From Ptiloglossa arizonensis (lineage: Eukaryota > Arthropoda > Insecta > Hymenoptera > Colletidae), in the NCBI RefSeq assembly GCF_051014685.1, contig NW_027478783.1, positions 186,001 through 250,000 on the forward strand: a stretch of 64,000 bases of DNA. The letters run 5' to 3'. Positions within the stretch are counted from its first letter, which is position 1. Each line of letters opens with the position of its first letter. The translations under genes and the position numbers were made by a program. Below the pieces are notes generated by a model, which did no database searches, was not told the origin of the DNA, and was given only the letters and a program-made list of their open reading frames with translations. Below are positions 12,850 through 28,135 of the stretch, piece by piece.

Positions 12850-15318
12850 AATCTATAACGTATAACGTATAACGTATAACGTTAATCGTATATCGTATAA
12901 GGTATAACGTATAACGTATAACGTATAACGTATAACGTATAACGCGTAACGAATAACGTATAACGAATAACGTAAAACGTATAACGTATTACATACTACA
13001 TATAACGTATAACGTATAACGTATAACGTATAACGCATAACGTATAACGTATAACGTATAACGTATAACGTATAACGTATAACGTATAACGTACAACGTA
13101 TAACGTATAACGTATAACGTATAACGTATATCGTATATCGTATATCGTATAAGGTATAACGTATAACGTGTAACGTATAACGTATAACGTATAACGTATA
13201 ACGTATAACGTATAACGTATTACGTATAACTTATAACGTATAACGTATAACGTATAACGTATAACGTATAACGTATAACGTATAACGTATAACGTATAAC
13301 GTATAACGTATAACGTATAACGTATAAGGTATAACGTATAACGTATAACGTATAACGTATAACGTATAACGTATAACGTATAACGTATAACGTATAACGT
13401 ATAACGTATAACGTATAACGTACAACGTATAACGTATAACGTATAACGTATAACGTACAACGTATAACGTATAACGTATAACGTATAACGTATAACGTAT
13501 AACGTACAACGTATAACGTATAACGTATAACGTATAACGCATAACGTATAACGTATAACCTATAACGTATAACGGATAACGTATAACGTATATCGTATAA
13601 GGCATAACGTATAACGTATAACGTATGACGTATTACATGTTACGTATGACGTATAAAGTACAACGTATAACGTATAACGCATAACGTATAACGTATAACG
13701 TATAACGTATAACGTATAACGTATAACGTATAACGTATAACGTATAACATATAACGTACAACGTATAACGTATAACGTATAATATATAACGCATAACGTA
13801 TAACGTATAACGTATAACGTATAACGGATAACGTATAACGTATATCGTATAAGGTATAACGTATAACGTATAACGTATAACGTATAACGTATAACGCGTA
13901 ACGAGAACGTATAACGAATAACGTAAAACGTATAACGTGTTACATATTACGTATAACGTATAACGTGTATCGTATAACCTATGACGTATGACGTATAACG
14001 TATGACGTATAACGTGTATTGTATAACCTATGACGTATAACGTATAACGTATATCGTATAAGGTATAACGAATAACGTATAACGTATAACGTATAACGTA
14101 TAACGCGTAACGAAGAACGTATAACGAATAACGTAAAAGGTATAACGTATTACATACTACGTATAACGTATAACGTGTATCGTATAACCTATGACGTATA
14201 ACGTATAACGTATAACGTATAACGTATAACGTATAACGTATAACGTAACGTATAACGTATAACGTATAACGTATAACGTAGTATACGTATATCGTATAAG
14301 GTATAACGTATAACGTATAACGTATAACGTATAACGTATAACGTATAACGCGTAACGAAGAACGTATAACTAATAACGTATAACGTATAACGTATAACGT
14401 ATAACGTATAACGTATAACGTATAACGTATAACGTATAACGTATAACGTATAACGTATAACGTATAACGTATAACGTATAACGTATAACGTATAACGTAT
14501 AACGTATAACGTATAACGTATAACGTATAACGTATAACGTATAACGTATAACGTATAACGTATAACGTATAACGTATAACGTATAACGTATAACGTATAA
14601 CGTATACGTATAACGTATAACGTATAACGTATAACGTATAACGTATAACGTATAACGTATAACGTATAACTTATAACGTATAACGTATAACGTATAACGT
14701 ATAACGTATAACGTATAACGTATAACGTATAACGTATAACGTATAACGTATAACGTATAACGTATAACGTATAACGTATAACGTATAAGGTATAACGAAT
14801 AACGTATAACGTATAACGTATAACGTATAACGCGTAACGAAGAACGTATAACGAATAACGTAAAAGGTATAACGTATTACATACTACGTATAACGTATAA
14901 CGTGTATCGTATAACCTATGACGTATAACGTATAACGTATAACGTATAACGTATAACGTATAACGTATAACGTATAACGTATAACGTATAACGGATAACG
15001 TATAACGTATATCGTATAAGGTATAACGTATAACGTATAACGTATAACGTATAACGTATAACGTATAACGCGTAACGAAGAACGTATAACTAATAACGTA
15101 TAACGTATAACGTATAACGTATAACGTATAACGTATAACGTATAACGTATAACGTATAACGTATAACGTATAACGTATAACATATAACGTATAACGTATA
15201 ACGTATAACGTATAACGTATAACGTATAACGTATAACGTATAACGTATAACGTATAACGTATAACGTATAACGTATAACGTATAACGTATAACGTATAAC
15301 GTATAACGTATAACGTAT
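12850..15318 (+). repeat. Block 3c, repeat segment of 2,469 bp
   Basis: It is bounded by AATCTATA at 12850 and 15319. Shared landmarks with the next segment are TTAATCGTATATCG, TATTACATACTACATATAACG, ATTACATGTTACG (13632 and 16043), GTGTTACATATTACG (13938 and 16342) and GTGTATTG (14014 and 16419). Offsets fall from 2,469 to 2,411 and then 2,405 because of unit gains or losses and slips. Register breaks occur near 13903, 14246, 14278 and 14605. A tract of about 230 bp of pure canonical units starts near 14374. Confidence 0.85.
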
Positions 15319-17566
15319 AATCTATAACGTATAACGTATAACGTATAACGTTAATCGTATATCGTATAAGGTATAACGTATAACGTATAACGTATAACGT
15401 ATAACGTATAACGCGTAACGAATAACGTATAACGAATAACGTAAAACGTATAACGTATTACATACTACATATAACGTATAACGTATAACGTATAACGTAT
15501 AACGCATAACGTATAACGTATAACGTATAACGTATAACGTATAACGTATAACGTATAACGTACAACGTATAACGTATAACGTATAACGTATAACGTATAT
15601 CGTATATCGTATAAGGTATAACGTATAACGTGTAACGTATACGTATAACGTATAACGTATAACGTATAACGTATAACGTAGTACGTATAACGTATAACGT
15701 ATAACGTATAACGTATAACGTATAACGTATAACGTATAAGGTATAACGTATAACGTATAACGTATAACGTATAACGTATAACGTATACGTATAACGTATA
15801 ACGTATAACGTATAACGTATAACGTATAACGTACAACGTATAACGTATAACGTATAACGTATAACGTACAACGTATAACGTATAACGTATAACGTATAAC
15901 GTATAACGTATAACGTACAACGTATAACGTATAACGTATAACGTATAACGCATAACGTATAACGTATAACCTATAACGTATAACGGATAACGTATAACGT
16001 ATATCGTATAAGGTATAACGTATAACGTATAACGTATGACGTATTACATGTTACGTATGACGTATAAAGTACAACGTATAACGTATAACGCATAACGTAT
16101 AACGTATAACGTATAACGTATAACGTATAACGTATAACGTATAACGTATAACATATAACGTACAACGTATAACGTATAACGTATAATATATAACGCATAA
16201 CGTATAACGTATAACGTATAACGTATAACGGATAACGTATAACGTATATCGTATAAGGTATAACGTATAACGTATAACGTATAACGTATAACGTATAACG
16301 CGTAACGAAGAACGTATAACGAATAACGTAAAACGTATAACGTGTTACATATTACGTATAACGTATAACGTGTATCGTATAACCTATGACGTATGACGTA
16401 TAACGTATGACGTATAACGTGTATTGTATAACCTATGACGTATAACGTATAACGTATATCGTATAAGGTATAACGAATAACGTATAACGTATAACGTATA
16501 ACGTATAACGCGTAACGAAGAACGTATAACGAATAACGTAAAAGGTATAACGTATTACATACTACGTATAACGTATAACGTGTATCGTATAACCTATGAC
16601 GTATAACGTATAACGTATAACGTATAACGTATAACGTATAACGTATAACGTATAACGTGTAACGGATAACGTATAACGTATATCGTATAAGGTATAACGT
16701 ATAACGTATAACGTATAACGTATAACGTATAACGTATAACGCGTAACGAAGAACGTATAACTAATAACGTATAACGTATAACGTATAACGTATAACGTAT
16801 AACGTATAACGTATAACGTATAACGTATAACGTATAACGTATAACGTATAACGTATAACGTATAACGTATAACGTATAACGTATAACGTATAACGTATAA
16901 CGTATAACGTATAACGTATAACGTATAACGTATAACGTATAACGTACGACGTATAACGTATAACGTACAGCGTATAACGTATAACGTATAACGTACAACG
17001 TGTAAAGCATAACGTATAACGTATAACGTGTAACGTATAACGTATAACGTATAACGTATAACGTATAACGTATAACGTATAACGTATAACGTATAACGTA
17101 TAACGTATAACGTATAACGTATAACGTATAACGTATAACGTATAACGTATAACGTATAACGTATAACGTATAACGTATAACGTATAACGTATAACGTATA
17201 ACGTATAACGTATAACGTATAACGTATAACGTATAACGTATAACGTATAACGTATAACGTATAACGTATAACGTATAACGTATAACGTATAACGTATAAC
17301 GTATAACGTATAACGTATAACGTAAAACGTATAACGTATAACGTATAACGTATAACGTATAACGTATAACGTATAACGTATAACGTATATCGTATAACGT
17401 ATCACGTATAACGTATAACATATAACGTATAACGTATAACGTATGAAGTAAAACGTACAACGTATAACGTATAACGTATAACGTAAAAAGTATAACGTAT
17501 AACGTATAACGTACAACGTTTAACGTATAACGTATAACATATAACGTACAACGTATAACGTATAAC
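15319..17566 (+). repeat. Block 3d, repeat segment grading into block 4
   Basis: It shares the landmark order of block 3c as far as the GAAGAACG...AAAAGG cassette near 16518. It then changes to GTACGACG, GTACAGCG, GTACAACGTGTAAAGC (about 16945-17010) and to block 4 units (ATCACG, ATGAAGTAAAACG, TTTAACG, ACATATAACG). ATACGT six-base units at about 15640 and 15786 are two more -1 slips. The switch between families happens inside one continuous heptamer array with no foreign sequence at the junction. Confidence 0.8.
17031..17324 (+). repeat. Pure canonical tract, 294 bp (42 perfect units)
   Basis: Between GTGTAACG and AAAACG every base fits the ATAACGT period. It is the third longest perfect tract I found, after two of about 380 bp. 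The block 4 HOR copies near 21.0-21.27 and 24.7-25.0 kb have GTGTAACG interruptions at the matching place, so this tract was homogenised or expanded separately. Confidence 0.85.
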
Positions 17567-17699
17567 TTAGATCGTATAACGTATAACGTATAACCTATAA
17601 CGTATAACGTATAACGTATAACGTATAACGTATATCGTCAATCGTATAAGGTATAACGTATAACGTATAACGTATAACGTATAACGTATAACGCGTAAC

Positions 17700-17885
17700 G
17701 AAGAACGTATAACGTATAACCCGTAACGAAGAACGTATAACGAATATACGTAAAACGTATAAAGTATTTCATGTTACGTAGAACGTATAACGTGTATCGT
17801 ATAACCTATGACGTATAACGTATAACGTATAACGTATAACGTGTAACGAAGAACGTATAACGATTAACGTAAAACGTATGACGTA
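17700..17885 (+). repeat. Octamer cassette, type F1 (first)
   Basis: The order is CCCGTAACGAAGAACG, octamer ATATACGT at 17744-17751, AAAACG, AAAGTATTTCATGTTACG, AGAACG, GTGTATCG...CCTATGACG, then GTGTAACGAAGAACG...GATTAACG. F1 copies have TTTCATG and are followed by GTGTAACG. Equivalent cassettes start at 21670 and 25424. In this copy the final TATTACATGTTACG is missing and ATGACG pairs follow directly. Confidence 0.85.
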
Positions 17886-20242
17886 TGACGTATAACGTAC
17901 AACGTATAACGTACAACGTATAACGTATAACGTATAACGTATAACGTATAACGTATAACGTATAACGTATAACGTATAACGTATAACGTATAACGTATAA
18001 CGTATAACGTATAACGTATAACGTATAACGTATAACGTATTACGTATAACTTATAACGTATAACGTATAACGTATAACGTATAACGTATAACGTATAACG
18101 TATAACGTATATCGTATAACGTATAACGTATAACGTATAACGTATAACGTATAACGTATAACGTATAACGTAGAACGTATATCGTATAACGTATAACGTA
18201 TAACGTATAACGCGTAACGAAGCACGTATAACGAATAACGTATAACGTATAACGTATGACGTATAACGTATAACGTATAACGTATAACGTATAACGTATA
18301 ACGTATAACGTATAACGTATAACGTATAACGTATAACGTATAACGTATAACGTATAACGTATAACGTATAACGTATAACGTATAACGTATATCGTATAAC
18401 GCGTAACGAAGAACGTATAACGAATAACTTAAAAGGTATAACGTATAACGTATAACGTACTACGTATAACGTATAACGTACGACGTATAACGTATAACGT
18501 ACAACGTATAACGCATAACGTATAACGTATAACGCATAACGTATAACGCATAACGTATAACGTGTAACGTATAACGTATAACGTATAACGTATAACGTAT
18601 AACGTATAACGTATAACGTATAACGTATAACGTATAACGTGAAACGTACAACGTATAACGTATAACGTATAACGTATAAAGTATAACGTATAACGTATAA
18701 CGTACAACGTTTAACGTATAACGTGTAACGTATAACGTATAACGTATAACGTATAACGTATAACGTATAACGTATAACGTATAACGTATAACGTATAACG
18801 TATAACGTATAACGTATAACGTATAACGTATAACGTATAACGTATAACGTATAACGTATAACGTATAACGTATAACGTATAACGTATAACGTATAACGTA
18901 TAACGTATCACGTATAACGTATAACGTATAACGTATAACGTATAACGTATAACGTATATCGTATAACGTATCACGTATAACGTATAACATATAACGTATA
19001 ACGTATAACGTATGACGTAAAACGTACAACGTATAACGTATAACGTATAACGTAAAAAGTATAACGTATAACGTATAACGTACAACGTTTAACGTATAAC
19101 GTATAACATATAACGTACAACGTATAACGTATAACTTAGATCGTATAACGTATAACGTATAACCTATAACGTATAACGTATAACGTATAACGTATATCGT
19201 CAATCGTATAAGGTATAACGTATAACGTATAACGTATAACGTATAACGTATAACGTATAACGTATAACGTATAACGTATAACGTATAACGTATAACGTAT
19301 AACGTATAACGTATAACGTATAACGTATAACGTATAACGTATAACGTATAACGTATAACGTATAACGTATTACGTATAACTTATAACGTATAACGTATAA
19401 CGTATAACGTATAACGTATAACGTATAACGTATAACGTATAACGTATAACGTATAACGTATAACGTATAACGTATAACGTATAACGTATAACGTAGAACG
19501 TATAACGTATAACGTATAACGTATAACGTATAACGCGTAACGAAGGACGTATAACGAATAACGTATAACGTATAACGTATGACGTATAACGTATAACGTA
19601 TAACGTATAACGTATATCGTATAACGCGTAACGAAGAACGTATAACGATTAACGTAAAACGTATGACGTATTACATGTTACGTATGACGTATAACGTACA
19701 ACGTATAACGTATAACGTATAACGTATAACGTATAACGTATAACGTATAACGTATAACGTATAACGTATAACGTATAACGTAGAACGTATAACGTATAAC
19801 GTATAACGTATAACGTATAACGTATAACGTATTACGTATAACTTATAACGTATAACGTATAACGTATAACGTATAACGTATAACGTATAACGTATAACGT
19901 ATAACGTATAACGTATAACGTATAACGTATAACGTATAACGTATAACGTATAACGTATAACGTAGAACGTATAACGTATAACGTACAACGTATAACGTAT
20001 AACGTATAACGTATAACGTATAACGTATAACGTATAACGTATAACGTATAACGTACAACGTTTAACGTATAACGTATAACATATAACGTACAACGTATAA
20101 CGTATAACTTAGATCGTATAACGTATAACGTATAACCTATAACGTATAACGTATAACGTATAACGTATAACGTATATCGTCAATCGTATAAGGTATAACG
20201 TATAACGTATAACGTATAGCGTATAACGTATAACGCGTAACG

Positions 20243-20440
20243 AAGAACGTATAACGTATAACCCGTAACGAAGAACGTATAACGAATATACGTAAAACGT
20301 ATAAAGTATCACATGTTACGTAGAACGTATAACGTGTATCGTATAACCTATGACGTATAACGTATAACGTATAACGTATAACCTGTAACGAAGAACGTAT
20401 AACGATTAACGTAAAACGTATGACGTATTACATGTTACGT
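20243..20440 (+). repeat. Octamer cassette, type F2 (first)
   Basis: It has the same build as F1, but with TCACATG in place of TTTCATG and CCTGTAACG in place of GTGTAACG at the second GAAGAACG. The octamer is at 20286-20293. Other F2 cassettes at 24002 and 27952 have TTACATG, so TCACATG is a private change of this copy. Confidence 0.85.
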
Positions 20441-21650
20441 ATGACGTATAACGTACAACGTATAACGTATAACGTATAACGTATAACGTATAACGTATAA
20501 CGTATAACGTATAACGTATAACGTATAACGTATAACGTATAACGTATAACGTATAACGTATAACGTTTAACGTATAACGCGTAACGAAGGACGTATAACG
20601 AATAACGTAAAACGTATAACGTATTACATATTACGTATAACGTTTAACGTGTATCGTATAACCTATGACGCATAACGTATAACGTATAACGTATAACGTA
20701 TAACGTATAACGTATAACATATAACGTATAAAGTATAACGTATAACGTATAACGTATAACGTATAACGTATAACGTATAACGTATAACGTATAACGTATA
20801 ACGTATAACGTATAACGTATAACGTATAACGTATAACGCGTAACGAAGAACGTATAACGAATAACTTAAAAGGTATAACGTATAACGTATAACATACAAC
20901 GTATAACGTATAACGTACGACGTATAACGTATAACGTACAGCGTATAACGTATAACGTATAACGTACAACGTGTAAAGCATAACGTATAATGTATAACGT
21001 GTAACGTATAACGTATAACGTATAACGTATAACGTATAACGTATAACGTATAACGTATAACGTATAACGTATAACGTATAACGTATAACGTATAACGTAT
21101 AACGTATAACGTATAACGTATAACGTATAACGTATAACGTGTAACGTATAACGTATAACGTATAACGTATAACGTATAACGTATAACGTATAACGTATAA
21201 CGTATAACGTATAACGTATAACGTATAACGTATAACGTATAACGTATAACGTATAACGTATAACGTAAAACGTATAACGTATAACGTATAACGTATAACG
21301 TATAACGTATAACGTATAACGTATAACGTATATCGTATAACGTATCACGTATAACGTATAACATATAACGTATAACGTATAACGTATGAAGTAAAACGTA
21401 CAACGTATAACGTATAACGTATAACGTAAAAAGTATAACGTATAACGTATAACGTACAACGTTTAACGTATAACGTATAACATATAACGTACAACGTATA
21501 ACGTATAACTTAGATCGTATAACGTATAACGTATAACCTATAACGTATAACGTATAACGTATAACGTATAACGTATATCGTCAATCGTATAAGGTATAAC
21601 GTATAACGTATAACGTATAACGTATAACGTATAACGTATAACGCGTAACG

Positions 21651-21850
21651 AAGAACGTATAACGTATAACCCGTAACGAAGAACGTATAACGAATATACG
21701 TAAAACGTATAAAGTATTTCATGTTACGTAGAACGTATAACGTGTATCGTATAACCTATGACGTATAACGTATAACGTATAACGTATAACGTGTAACGAA
21801 GAACGTATAACGATTAACGTAAAACGTATGACGTATTACATGTTACGTAT
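21651..21850 (+). repeat. Octamer cassette, type F1 (second)
   Basis: The octamer ATATACGT is at 21694-21701, with TTTCATG and GTGTAACG as in the first F1. It ends with the complete ATGACGTATTACATGTTACG module that the first F1 copy lacks. Confidence 0.85.
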
Positions 21851-23982
21851 GACGTATAACGTACAACGTATAACGTATAACGTATAACGTATAACGTATA
21901 ACGTATAACGTATAACGTATAACGTATAACGTATAACGTATAACGTATAACGTATAACGTATAACGTATAACGTATAACGTATAACGTATTACGTATAAC
22001 TTATAACGTATAACGTATAACGTATAACGTATAACGTATAACGTATAACGTATATCGTATAACGTATAACGTATAACGTATAACGTATAACGTATAACGT
22101 ATAACGTATAACGTAGAACGTATATCGTATAACGTATAACGTATAACGTATAACGCGTAACGAAGGACGTATAACGAATAACGTATAACGTATAACGTAT
22201 GACGTATAACGTATAACGTATAACGCATAACGTATAACGTATAACGTATAACGTATAACGTATAACGTATAACGTATAACGTATAACGTATAACGTATAA
22301 CGTATAACGTATAACGTATAACGTATAACGTATAACGTATAACGTATAACGTATAACGTATAACGTATAACGTGAAACGTACAACGTATAACGTATAACG
22401 TATAACGTATAAAGTATAACGTATAACGTATAACGTACAACGTTTAACGTATAACGTGTAACGTATAACGTATAACGTATAACGTATAACGTATAACGTA
22501 TAACGTATAACGTATAACGTATAACGTATAACGTATAACGTATAACGTATAACGTATAACGTATAACGTATAACGTATAACGTATAACGTATAACGTATA
22601 ACGTATAACGTATAACGTATAACGTATAACGTATAACGTATAACGTATCACGTATAACGTATAACGTATAACGTATAACGTATAACGTATAACGTATATC
22701 GTATAACGTATCACGTATAACGTATAACATATAACGTATAACGTATAACGTATGACGTAAAACGTACAACGTATAACGTATAACGTATAACGTAAAAAGT
22801 ATAACGTATAACGTATAACGTACAACGTTTAACGTATAACGTATAACATATAACGTACAACGTATAACGTATAACTTAGATCGTATAACGTATAACGTAT
22901 AACCTATAACGTATAACGTATAACGTATAACGTATATCGTCAATCGTATAAGGTATAACGTATAACGTATAACGTATAACGTATAACGTATAACGTATAA
23001 CGTATAACGTATAACGTATAACGTATAACGTATAACGTATAACGTATAACGTATAACGTATAACGTATAACGTATAACGTATAACGTATAACGTATAACG
23101 TATTACGTATAACTTATAACGTATAACGTATAACGTATAACGTATAACGTATAACGTATAACGTATAACGTATAACGTATAACGTATAACGTATAACGTA
23201 TAACGTATAACGTATAACGTATAACGTATAACGTATAACGTAGAACGTATAACGTATAACGTATAACGTATAACGTATAACGCGTAACGAAGGACGTATA
23301 ACGAATAACGTATAACGTATAACGTATGACGTATAACGTATAACGTATAACGTATAACGTATATCGTATAACGCGTAACGAAGAACGTATAACGATTAAC
23401 GTAAAACGTATGACGTATTACATGTTACGTATGACGTATAACGTACAACGTATAACGTATAACGTATAACGTATAACGTATAACGTATAACGTATAACGT
23501 ATAACGTATAACGTATAACGTATAACGTATAACGTATAACGTATAACGTATAACGTATAACGTATAACGTATTACGTATAACTTATAACGTATAACGTAT
23601 AACGTATAACGTATAACGTATAACGTATAACGTATAACGTATAACGTATAACGTATAACGTATAACGTATAACGTATAACGTATAACGTATAACGTATAA
23701 CGTAGAACGTATAACGTATAACGTACAACGTATAACGTATAACGTATAACGTATAACGTATAACGTATAACGTATAACGTATAACGTATAACGTACAACG
23801 TTTAACGTATAACGTATAACATATAACGTACAACGTATAACGTATAACTTAGATCGTATAACGTATAACGTATAACCTATAACGTATAACGTATAACGTA
23901 TAACGTATAACGTATATCGTCAATCGTATAAGGTATAACGTATAACGTATAACGTATAACGTATAACGTATAACGCGTAACG

Positions 23983-24185
23983 AAGAACGTATAACGTATA
24001 ACCCGTAACGAAGAACGTATAACGAATATACGTAAAACGTATAAAGTATTACATGTTACGTAGAACGTATAACGTGTATCGTATAACCTATGACGTATAA
24101 CGTATAACGTATAACGTATAACCTGTAACGAAGAACGTATAACGATTAACGTAAAACGTATGACGTATTACATGTTACGTATGAC
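23983..24185 (+). repeat. Octamer cassette, type F2 (second)
   Basis: The octamer is at 24026-24033, followed by AAAGTATTACATGTTACG and CCTGTAACGAAG. This is the standard F2 form. Confidence 0.85.
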
Positions 24186-25404
24186 GTATAACGTACAACG
24201 TATAACGTATAACGTATAACGTATAACGTATAACGTATAACGTATAACGTATAACGTATAACGTATAACGTATAACGTATAACGTATAACGTATAACGTA
24301 TAACGTTTAACGTATAACGCGTAACGAAGGACGTATAACGAATAACGTAAAACGTATAACGTATTACATATTACGTATAACGTTTAACGTGTATCGTATA
24401 ACCTATGACGCATAACGTATAACGTATAACGTATAACGTATAACGTATAACGTATAACATATAACGTATAAAGTATAACGTATAACGTATAACGTATAAC
24501 GTATAACGTATAACGTATAACGTATAACGTATAACGTATAACGTATAACGTATAACGTATAACGTATAACGCGTAACGAAGAACGTATAACGAATAACTT
24601 AAAAGGTATAACGTATAACGTATAACATACAACGTATAACGTATAACGTACGACGTATAACGTATAACGTACAGCGTATAACGTATAACGTATAACGTAC
24701 AACGTGTAAAGCATAACGTATAACGTATAACGTGTAACGTATAACGTATAACGTATAACGTATAACGTATAACGTATAACGTATAACGTATAACGTATAA
24801 CGTATAACGTATAACGTATAACGTATAACGTATAACGTATAACGTATAACGTATAACGTATAACGTATAACGTATAACGTGTAACGTATAACGTATAACG
24901 TATAACGTATAACGTATAACGTATAACGTATAACGTATAACGTATAACGTATAACGTATAACGTATAACGTATAACGTATAACGTATAACGTATAACGTA
25001 TAACGTAAAACGTATAACGTATAACGTATAACGTATAACGTATAACGTATAACGTATAACGTATAACGTATAACGTATATCGTATAACGTATCACGTATA
25101 ACGTATAACATATAACGTATAACGTATAACGTATGAAGTAAAACGTACAACGTATAACGTATAACGTATAACGTAAAAAGTATAACGTATAACGTATAAC
25201 GTACAACGTTTAACGTATAACGTATAACATATAACGTACAACGTATAACGTATAACTTAGATCGTATAACGTATAACGTATAACCTATAACGTATAACGT
25301 ATAACGTATAACGTATAACGTATATCGTCAATCGTATAAGGTATAACGTATAACGTATAACGTATAACGTATAACGTATAACGTATAACGTATAACGCGT
25401 AACG

Positions 25405-25605
25405 AAGAACGTATAACGTATAACCCGTAACGAAGAACGTATAACGAATATACGTAAAACGTATAAAGTATTTCATGTTACGTAGAACGTATAACGTGTA
25501 TCGTATAACCTATGACGTATAACGTATAACGTATAACGTATAACGTGTAACGAAGAACGTATAACGATTAACGTAAAACGTATGACGTATTACATGTTAC
25601 GTATG
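25405..25605 (+). repeat. Octamer cassette, type F1 (third)
   Basis: The octamer is at 25448-25455, followed by TTTCATG and GTGTAACGAAG, matching the second F1 copy. The strict F1, F2, F1, F2, F1, F2 alternation through block 4 supports the HOR copy boundaries set from TTAGATCG. Confidence 0.85.
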
Positions 25606-27932
25606 ACGTATAACGTACAACGTATAACGTATAACGTATAACGTATAACGTATAACGTATAACGTATAACGTATAACGTATAACGTATAACGTATAACGT
25701 ATAACGTATAACGTATAACGTATAACGTATAACGTATAACGTATTACGTATAACTTATAACGTATAACGTATAACGTATAACGTATAACGTATAACGTAT
25801 AACGTATATCGTATAACGTATAACGTATAACGTATAACGTATAACGTATAACGTATAACGTATAACGTAGAACGTATATCGTATAACGTATAACGTATAA
25901 CGTATAACGCGTAACGAAGGACGTATAACGAATAACGTATAACGTATAACGTATGACGTATAACGTATAACGTATAACGCATAACGTATAACGTATAACG
26001 TATAACGTATAACGTATAACGTATAACGTATAACGTATAACGTATAACGTATAACGTATAACGTATAACGTATAACGTATAACGTATAACGTATATCGTA
26101 TAACGCGTAACGAAGAACGTATAACGAATAACTTAAAAGGTATAACGTATAACGTATAACGTACTACGTATAACGTATAACGTACGACGTATAACGTATA
26201 ACGTACAACGTATAACGCATAACGTATAACGTATAACGCATAACGTATAACGCATAACGTATAACGTATAACGTATAACGTATAACGTATAACGTATAAC
26301 GTATAACGTATAACGTATAACGTATAACGTATAACGTATAACGTGAAACGTACAACGTATAACGTATAACGTATAACGTATAAAGTATAACGTATAACGT
26401 ATAACGTACAACGTTTAACGTATAACGTGTAACGTATAACGTATAACGTATAACGTATAACGTATAACGTATAACGTATAACGTATAACGTATAACGTAT
26501 AACGTATAACGTATAACGTATAACGTATAACGTATAACGTATAACGTATAACGTATAACGTATAACGTATAACGTATAACGTATAACGTATAACGTATAA
26601 CGTATAACGTATAACGTATAACGTATAACGTATAACGTATATCGTATAACGTATCACGTATAACGTATAACATATAACGTATAACGTATAACGTAAGACG
26701 TAAAACGTACAACGTATAACGTATAACGTATAACGTAAAAAGTATAACGTATAACGTATAACGTACAACGTTTAACGTATAACGTATAACATATAACGTA
26801 CAACGTATAACGTATAACTTATATCGTATAACGTATAACGTATAACCTATAACGTATAACGTATAACGTATAACGTATATCGTCAATCGTATAAGGTATA
26901 ACGTATAACGTATAACGTATAACGTATAACGTATAACGTATAACGTATAACGTATAACGTATAACGTATAACGTATAACGTATAACGTATAACGTATAAC
27001 GTATAACGTATAACGTATAACGTATAACGTATAACGTATAACGTATTACGTATAACTTATAACGTATAACGTATAACGTATAACGTATAACGTATAACGT
27101 ATAACGTATAACGTATAACGTATAACGTATAACGTATAACGTATAACGTATAACGTATAACGTATAACGTATAACGTATAACGTATAACGTATAACGTAG
27201 AACGTATAACGTATAACGTATAACGTATAACGTATAACGCGTAACGAAGGACGTATAACGAATAACGTATAACGTATAACGTATGACGTATAACGTCTAA
27301 CGTATAACGTATAACGTATATCGTATAACGCGTAACGAAGAACGTATAACGATTAACGTAAAACGTATGACGTATTACATGTTACGTATGACGTATAACG
27401 TATAACGTATAACGTATAACGTATAACGTATAACGTATAACGTATAACGTATAACGTATAACGTATAACGTATAACGTATAACGTATAACGTATAACGTA
27501 TAACGTATAACGTATAACGTATTACGTATAACTTATAACGTATAACGTATAACGTATAACGTATAACGTATAACGTATAACGTATAACGTATAACGTATA
27601 ACGTATAACGTATAACGTATAACGTATAACGTATAACGTATAACGTATAACGTAGAACGTATAACGTATAACGTACAACGTATAACGTATAACGTAAAAC
27701 GTATAACGTATAACGTATAACGTATAACGTATAACGTATAACGTACAACGTTTAACGTATAACGTATAACATATAACGTACAACGTATAACGTATAACTT
27801 AGATCGTATAACGTATAACGTATAACCTATAACGTATAACGTATAACGTATAACGTATAACGTATATCGTCAATCGTATAAGGTATAACGTATAACGTAT
27901 AACGTATAACGTATAACGTATAACGCGTAACG

Positions 27933-28135
27933 AAGAACGTATAACGTATAACCCGTAACGAAGAACGTATAACGAATATACGTAAAACGTATAAAGTATT
28001 ACATGTTACGTAGAACGTATAACGTGTATCGTATAACCTATGACGTATAACGTATAACGTATAACGTATAACATGTAACGAAGAACGTATAACGATTAAC
28101 GTAAAACGTATGACGTATTACATGTTACGTATGAC
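27933..28135 (+). repeat. Octamer cassette, type F2 (third, last octamer in the window)
   Basis: The octamer is at 27976-27983, followed by TTACATG and then CATGTAACGAAG, where the other F2 copies have CCTGTAACG. No register break was found after this cassette: unit starts stay at 5 modulo 7 at every checkpoint from here to the window end. Confidence 0.85.

Larger units (their letters stand above)
17567..21509 (+). repeat. Block 4, HOR copy 1 (3,943 bp)
   Basis: It is marked by TTAGATCG at 17567, 19136 and 20109, giving subsegments of 1,569, 973 and 1,401 bp; the next copy starts at 21510. Each TTAGATCG is preceded by ACAACGTTTAACG and ACATATAACGTACAACG and followed by CCTATAACG, then ATATCGTCAATCGTATAAGG. 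Subsegments 1 and 3 carry octamer cassettes and subsegment 2 carries none. This tripartite order repeats in the next two copies. Confidence 0.9.
21510..25256 (+). repeat. Block 4, HOR copy 2 (3,747 bp)
   Basis: TTAGATCG at 21510, 22876 and 23849 gives subsegments of 1,366, 973 and 1,408 bp. The middle one has the same length as in copy 1. The first is shorter by 203 bp (29 units), mainly in its GTACTACG / GTACGACG part: the AATAACTTAAAAGG cassette present at about 18425 in copy 1 is missing here. Confidence 0.9.

Noticed and set aside
6366..15365. CGTTAATCG groups (about 6370, 8660, 12880, 15350) as inverted units
   Set aside because: An inverted unit would read ACGTTAT in runs. Here CGTTAATCG is followed at once by ATATCGTATAAGG in normal orientation and fits two variant units in register (TTAATCG type), so it is substitution, not inversion.
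17744..27983. ATATACGT octamers as transposon footprints or target-site duplications
   Set aside because: They are single-base expansions inside an inherited cassette, present at the same place in each HOR copy. No inserted sequence or terminal repeat is near them.
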